Assembly (NCBI RefSeq): GCF_040954835.1
Contig: NC_090718.1
Span: 12,291,532-12,355,531, forward strand
DNA: 64,000 bases
Direction of reading: 5' to 3'
Origin: Lepisosteus oculatus
Taxonomy: Eukaryota > Chordata > Actinopteri > Semionotiformes > Lepisosteidae
Shown here: positions 58,080 through 64,000 of the stretch, piece by piece
Layout: every line of letters starts with the position of its first letter
How positions within the stretch are numbered: position 1 is the first letter of the stretch
The notes under the pieces: model-generated
The model's input: only the letters and a program-made list of their open reading frames with translations
Database searches by the model: none
Told to the model about the DNA's origin: nothing
Position numbers and translations under genes: made by a program

Positions 58080-58985
58080 GAATTAATGTGCCTCTAATTA
58101 TACCAGCCGCTCGGGGTATATTGCTAGAAAATCACTTACAAGCTGGGTGTTATGAATAATTATTTCACTGATTGACTAAACTACTCGGTCAATTCTTGAT
58201 TTTTACCATTTTGGTAACCCCTCATTTCTTTTCTAAATCGAACACTATTCACACGACTACAAATGTACCACGGTGCTCTATTAAGGAAGTGAAATTGTGC
58301 ATTCACAACGGTGAATGTCCAGGACAAATACTGTATGTCTCTTTTGTCTTTTTCAGAAACCGGAGAAACAAACAAGCCATCGTATATATATTGTGTCTTG
58401 AAGCAGCACATGGCCCTGCTTTGTAATCAACACTGATTAAAGTGATTGCAAGCTGCAAGTCATTTAATTGCTGTTCTTGCTGATTATGTTGTGAGTGGTA
58501 GACCCGTGGCTAGCACTGATGTGATTATATGCACCTGCTTCAGTTTCTCCTGAAATCAAGCCTCCCCTACATATGCTTAACCTTATGTTCCTGTTCATCA
58601 CTGAAACTAACAAGGTGCAGCTACATTTACATAGGGACTGATGTGTCCTTTCAGCTGCACTTGCTCATTAAACAAGTAACAGCCATGCTCTCTATCCCCC
58701 GATGAACAGAAGAGTGTGACTTCCCATGGTATGTACTCTATTCGGAGACCTGAGAATAGTCTCTTTTACTATTATTTACCAAAAGGAGGCTCCTCAATCA
58801 ATTTAGTCCTCCTGCTTTTAATAGCTAATTGATATATGGATCCTATCCAGCCATTTCTTTAAAGGGGGTATGAACTTCAACAGCATGGTGGAGCTGCTTG
58901 TTGCAGACTCCCACTGACCTTTGTGTAAAGGTCCATCTCCTGTTCTGCCTTTTCCAAGCACTTCCCCATACTATCCACTTGTGTT
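58080..58985. other. No gene or repeat recognised
   Basis: AT-rich sequence with short chance frames on both strands. No promoter or poly(A) layout was seen. Confidence 0.4.
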
Positions 58986-58989
58986 CTCT

Positions 58990-59710
58990 GGGTCATGTTT
59001 CACTGTTGATTTTGAGTACTTGACTATTCCAGTGTCTTCAGAAATTGAAGTCTCCACCTAGCCTACTCTACTCCAGACTAAAAACATGCGGTCCTTTAAC
59101 TAGCCAGTGAATGATATTTCATTTAATGTGGGAATGTGTCCGGTTGCTCTTATCTGGACTGATTTCACAGCAGAAATATCTTTTTTGTAAGATGGTGACT
59201 AAAATAAGATCCTGTTACTGAATTGTACAATTATAAAGCACCCTCCTATGCTTTATAGGATGTTTTATCCTTTATATAAAATCTGTGGTTTTAATAATAT
59301 AATATAATGTTGTAAGCCTTTTTATTGTGTATTTTCAGTGTCTACAAGAATACAATTATACCTTGACATGAACACCCAAATCGATTTGATAAGGAGCATC
59401 TTCAAATTCAGTGCAATTTCTTTATAGAATTACACAGTTCGTTTTTGCTACCTGCATTCATCAGTGTGCACTTGTTTTCCTTCAATGTCATCTGCGAAGT
59501 GTTTGTCTAGTCCTGAATTCAATCTTGGCCCTTTTTCAGTGTCTTCAGAAAGAAAGTATGGAAACAAGCCACACAGCTGCGTTATTGAAGTTGATATCCT
59601 GACTTCTTCCAAGAGATGGCTAGATGAAACCCTCATATCATTTAACTACTGACAACGAAACAGGCCAGATAGAAATGACATCCTATTCTTTTGTAGCCAC
59701 TCTATGGTTC
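58990..59710. mobile_element. CR1-type LINE fragments
   Basis: GCTCTTATCTGGACTGATTTCACAGCAG...TTTTTGTAAGATGGTGACTAAAAT and the later TCATCTGCGAAGTGTTTG match CR1-like coding sequence read antisense. From about 59,570, CCAAGAGATGGCTAGATGAAACC...ACTACTGACAACGAAACAGGCC matches the sense 3' tail. At least two pieces in opposite directions are implied. All are decayed. Confidence 0.55.
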
Positions 59711-59719
59711 AACAGTGTT

Positions 59720-62065
59720 TGCTAATCCTTATATTTTGCTGATAGCTGTGAACCCGAGTAGTGTTCTAACTCCATGTACATTAGAATACAGATTATATTG
59801 ATATAAATCAGGGAAAGTAGTGTACAGTAACTAAGGTACTCCTTAATATCACCCCACATTTAGCATATATACCTTAAAACCTCTTAGTTAAGGGGATGGA
59901 TTCAAATGGGTAAAACCCATTTGAGATAGACTAAAGCCCAAAACAGAATATTACATTATTCATTGTTTCTACATATTTCTGCACACAGAGCACAGCTAAG
60001 TCAAAGTGATGATGGAATGACCGCCATAGATTCTCACTAACTAGGAAGAGCTAGTTTTATCTGACACGGATTCACTGTCATTTTGGAGCCTTATCACAGA
60101 CTTTCATGCATGAACCTCCAGGAAAATTATGGTGTGACTTTTAGAAGTGGAAATGTCAATCCTAAAATTCAGACACTGCAACAGTCTTACATTTCGACTT
60201 CTGTCTGTGAAATTTAAGCCTTGAGATTATGGATGGGAGAACGTCCAGGACTGTAGACGCAGTAACAGAATAGCCTGACACCAGATCATACACTTCGTTC
60301 ACCACATGATTATGTTTCTGAAATGCTGTGAAAAGCAAAGACAAATTACATCCATTATAAGCATCTTGCTCTCGACTAGGTTGTGGTGCCCGCTGGTTAT
60401 AGGTCTGACGCATGAGGCAGGCAGCTTCATGTGTGCACCACCATGAAATAACAAATCCAAGAAAAAATAGGAAACACAGTTTAAATGTGCCATAGAACCA
60501 TGAATCTGATCAGTGTTGCTGTGGCTCCAAAACGTGTTTAAAAAACGGTTTACCAATCATGACTGGTACTACTAAAAAACCAACAAGGAAAGCAGACCGG
60601 AAGGTAACATTAAAATGAGCAATTTAAAATAAATAGTATACGACAGTTAAATAATAATTCTATACAAACACCTATAGGATTGTCAGCTGTGTACAGTACC
60701 TGCTAGTGAACTGCACTTAATTCAAAATATTACTTTTGGAGAATAGGGCATACAACATCATTTGTAATTCAAGAAAATGGGACTTTTTGAATACTTTGCA
60801 AGACTGTAAATGTGAAGCAGCTGGATACCCTTTCCGACACTGTAATTCAGAACATTTGTTTGTTGGAACATTTGTTGGTTTGCTTGGTGTTTCGAGAAAC
60901 ACTGAAAACAACACACAGAAGCCACAGGAGGCTCATACCATTTGCAGTGCTGGGTAAAAGTGCCTCTTAAAATTTAGAGCTTGGACAATAACTGCAACAA
61001 AGCAAACAGCCATACTTCTGAGACTGGCTCGGAGTTTCACGGTCATTTTAAGGCATCCCAGAAGACACCTTTAGCAGGATGGTACTGACTCTGTACCACT
61101 CTGGCGTAAGTCTTTTTTTTTACATCATGCTTCGTGGCTTTGTTGCTAGGCAACCCCTTTGCTGCTCGGGGGAAAGGAAGTGGAGAGAAAGAGAGCCGTG
61201 CTAGGTTGTCAGGTAGATAATTGGATCTCAGTGTGCGTTAAAAAAAAGTGCTGTCACAGAAATCACTTTTCCTTACAACTGTTGTTGTACCTCAGGGCTC
61301 ACTAAGCACCACGAATTAGATAGATATTTTGACACTGACAGCCGATCTTGATCAAGTATACAGCACCGTGAACGTTCACTGTCACTCGTAGACTCATTTT
61401 GCTTTCCAAAAACAACAACAAAAAAAGGCAGCCTTCATTCTACCCAGCCCCTTGAACAAAGTCCTGCTTAACTAGCTTATTTTCTGGAAGAGGGGTGCAA
61501 GACATGAGATATATCAGTGCCCATCTGACAAGGAGCCATTAGGAATGACAGAGCAAAAAGAAACAATATGTGAAATTATCATTCAGATCACCTCACTTCC
61601 CATGCAGAGCCCTCTCCTTTCAAGTTCTTGAAACCAGCAGTGATTTTAATGTGGTCGAGCTGAGGAAGTTCACTGTTGGGTCACATATTTGGAATAAATG
61701 TTATTGCCAACAAGGTCTAACTGGTGGTTCCCAGCAGGGATCAGTACAGACTGAAGGTACTGCAAGGAAAAGGAAAACCTAAGATGCTCTTCACTGAGGA
61801 ATATTCATGCACACCGTCTGTTTGTTAACCGCCTACGCAACACTAAAACATTTTTAATTAAGAACGGAAGAGCAAAAACCCATTAGTTATTGGAAATACC
61901 AACACTACATGTAATCTAATACCTCCTCCATCCGCGGAGAGAGATATTCATTAATAATAAAAAAAAACAAGTTTGACTTTGTTGAAACAGGAGGCTCATG
62001 AGGGTATTTTACCTGACGCCTGGAAAACACATCTCTGTTGCTGCTTGAAACCCAGGAAAATCTAG
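59720..62065. other. Gene desert segment, with an RFX-type site
   Basis: No exon is recognised. The notable site is the X-box-like palindrome at 61,142-61,154, in a slightly CG-richer patch (61,020-61,220). Confidence 0.4.
61142..61154. promoter_or_regulatory. RFX X-box-like palindrome
   Basis: GTTGCTAGGCAAC fits the RFX-factor X-box half-site pair (GTTGCC/GGCAAC) with near two-fold symmetry. RFX factors act at cilia-gene promoters and at MHC class II promoters. No first exon is evident beside it, so a distal site is also possible. Confidence 0.5.
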
Positions 62066-62069
62066 TGTC

Positions 62070-62421
62070 TGATATTAAGCAGGGCCAGATTTTGGTGTTT
62101 GTAGGACCTAGGCACTTTCACTCCGTAATGTGCAGAAAGAGGTGTCAACACCAATTGAATTCTGTTGATTGACATGATGCACTTTAAACTATTCCAATAC
62201 TAAACCAAGTGATTGATGGAGCAAGTCGAGCAACAATCACTTCGATACTAGTTTCTAGAACAGCCGCTAGATAGTGTATGATTATTGATTTGGAGCACCT
62301 AGAGTTGATCGCAAGCATGTTGTTTCAACTCGTTTTTCGTTAGTCACTTATGTTTCTCTCTTTTGTAGGCCCTAGACACTGTGCCTACAGTGCCTAATTG
62401 GAAATCCAGCCATTGATATTA
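62070..62421. mobile_element. Non-autonomous hAT-like transposon with 8-bp target duplication
   Basis: TGATATTA stands on both sides (62,070-62,077 and 62,414-62,421) of a 336-base element. The element's ends carry inverted GGGCCAGATTTT and GGAAATCCAGCC motifs, and inside each end lies CCTAGGCAC/TGTGCCTA-type sequence. Eight-base duplications are the hAT signature. It has no coding sequence. Confidence 0.65.
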
Positions 62422-62429
62422 TGCTGAGA

Positions 62430-63015
62430 GTGTAGCAGGAGACAGGATCCCTTTCGGACTACAGTGTGCTCACTCCTCTCTGAAACTAAGCCACAGGAAT
62501 GAAAGGCTATGGATTAATAGGACAACATACAGACTTTCTTCTCCACACATCCTTTTCCGAATTTCCTTAACCTTTACATATGGCTACTCAATTTCTAACG
62601 TCTTTAGTTTTTATGTTCTTAAGTTCTTTTTGTAATTCATCCCATTCTGACTGAAAGAGGAAGAGAAATGGGAGAAGCAGGAGGGATTTAACCAAGTTTA
62701 ATCTAAATTTTGGCAAGCGATAAAAGTGCAGAAATGAAAAGTCAACGTATTTGATTAGATGTGCTTTCTGTACGAGGCCCAAAGTTAACATAAGGATGGA
62801 AAATGAAAAAGCATTTTTTTTAAACAAATCCTATTAAAGCATTAAGATTTAAGCCCATTAAACCTTAAGCAGAGTCCACATTACTACAGTCGCCTTTTGT
62901 TCTTGTTGCAAAATGGTTTGTATTTCTCTTCAATGAATGTTCACTCAATGTTTTCTCCTTGCTTTCTGGTATTATTAGATTTTTCTACATTTCTGATCTG
63001 CCTTTTATAAAAGTG
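62430..63015. other. No gene or repeat recognised
   Basis: AT-rich flank; short chance frames only. Confidence 0.4.
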
Positions 63016-63019
63016 CTAA

Positions 63020-63150
63020 TATGTATATGGGTTTGAGGAGGGAGCTGCGTAGGCATATGTTGGCTGCAAAGAGAGCTCAGGTTCGTTTTAAGATGAAAAG
63101 TCAAAAGAAAGAAAAAGTCATGTTTCAGCTGTGAAACTTTCTTCAGGTGG
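63020..63150 (-). repeat. Third copy of the hammerhead-like dispersed repeat
   Basis: On the minus strand, CCTGAAGAAAGTTTCACAGC is followed by TGAAAC, a T/C-rich tract and GCAGCCAACATATGCCTACGCAGC, the same order as at 34,827-34,945. Here the CTGAAGA...GAAAC core and a 4-pair stem between them are complete (63,122-63,147). Confidence 0.5.
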
Positions 63151-63159
63151 GGGGTAGTG

Positions 63160-64000
63160 AAAAAGGAGACACAGACAGGAGAGCGATGGACAGTGCATGT
63201 ACTGTATGAACATCTCTGAATGAATGGACAGATAGGGGATACCTGTGAAAAGCTGAGCTTTGATAAAGAATGGAGAGGTCCTGAAAATAAATTAGTCTCA
63301 GACAGAGAATGGGGAAGGCATGATCGATGTTTCAGGATCACCTTGGCTTCCGATACTTTTCTGGAATCCCCTTAGAAGGATGCAGTCGGTTGAGTGAAAT
63401 CATAGCTGGGAGAGGTGAAATGGGGAATTCTACAGACCTGTGATCTTCACTGGTCTGTCGTGTTCCCTGAAATGGTGGGCCACCCTTCTTCCTGTCTCAC
63501 TCCTAATAACTGGCAGGACATTTCCTGCTAGAGATACAATAAAACATTTCTTGATAAACATTGCTTATTCTGAAATAACCACAGGGGCCATGAACAGTGT
63601 ATATAGTAAATACTGTATATTGCATTGTATTCTATATATACACATCTTGTTTTACAGCTAGCTTATATATCTATTCTATATGTCTAAGATCTAGAAAATC
63701 ATTTAATCTCAAATCTCAAAAGCATTTAAAAGATTAAAGCCCACTGACTGTTATGCAGTCATCTAACTTTGATCTTTTTCCTGTGGATGACTATTTCACA
63801 GATCCCGAATGTCTCTGTGAAAGTGCTGTGATAATGCCAGAAATGTATGCATACCCTGTGTAGTCAGCAGTTTTGCAAAGTCTGATGAGCAATCGATTTT
63901 ATTCCCTTGAAAAGGGGAAATACTGGAGGCTACTGGCTCAGGCTTCTCGATCATAAACCAGCCATTTATGTGGCATGAAGGCCTCTGGTTTAATAGGATA
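63160..64000. other. No gene recognised to the window end
   Basis: AT-rich DNA with a TATA-rich patch at 63,595-63,690. No splice or poly(A) layout can be supported. Confidence 0.4.

Noticed and set aside
1-64000. CRISPR arrays, operons and bacterial-type signals
   Set aside because: No regular spaced repeats of that kind. All signals are those of vertebrate nuclear DNA.

Overview
Organism. The window is vertebrate nuclear DNA. It is AT-rich and intron-rich, with GT-AG splice signals, CpG-island promoters with CCAAT boxes, and L2 and CR1-type LINE tails, tRNA-derived SINE pieces and hAT-like MITEs of the kinds seen in ray-finned fishes. The low repeat load and the repeat mix suggest a non-teleost ray-finned fish such as a gar. 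That is an impression, not a proof.

Only one protein gene could be resolved well. It is on the minus strand (45,374 down to 38,214): five exons in matching phase encode a 204-residue protein with a signal peptide, one V-set immunoglobulin domain, one transmembrane helix and a short tail. The V domain resembles the first domain of CXADR, but the second (C2) domain of that family is absent.

From 1 to about 35 kb the window is built from duplicated, mostly non-coding blocks. Modules alternate: a CpG-island type (about 14.6-15.6, 26.4-28.0 and 33.5-35.3 kb) and a minus-strand exon-bearing type (about 1.7, 17.5-19.3 and 29.0-30.6 kb). Several carry multi-CCAAT promoters, exon-like segments with splice sites and AATAAA signals, but no conserved reading frame. 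This looks like a tandemly amplified, probably non-coding or fast-evolving transcript family.

Inside this array, 8.34-12.88 kb is a large old palindrome centred near 10.60 kb. Each arm looks like a small spliced gene and the two are convergent. Just past each 3' end lies a copy of a 90-nt hairpin that has stayed alike, with one compensated base pair, while most of the arms diverged. This is the best candidate for an undescribed element.

From 35 to 64 kb the DNA is mostly gene-poor: introns and flanks of the CXADR-like gene, LINE, SINE and MITE pieces, a possible retroelement-derived block near 57-58 kb, an RFX X-box-like palindrome at 61.14 kb, and several stretches that look like conserved non-coding enhancers.

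Limits. Paralogy, identity and covariation were judged by eye. No database search, splice prediction or folding program was run.
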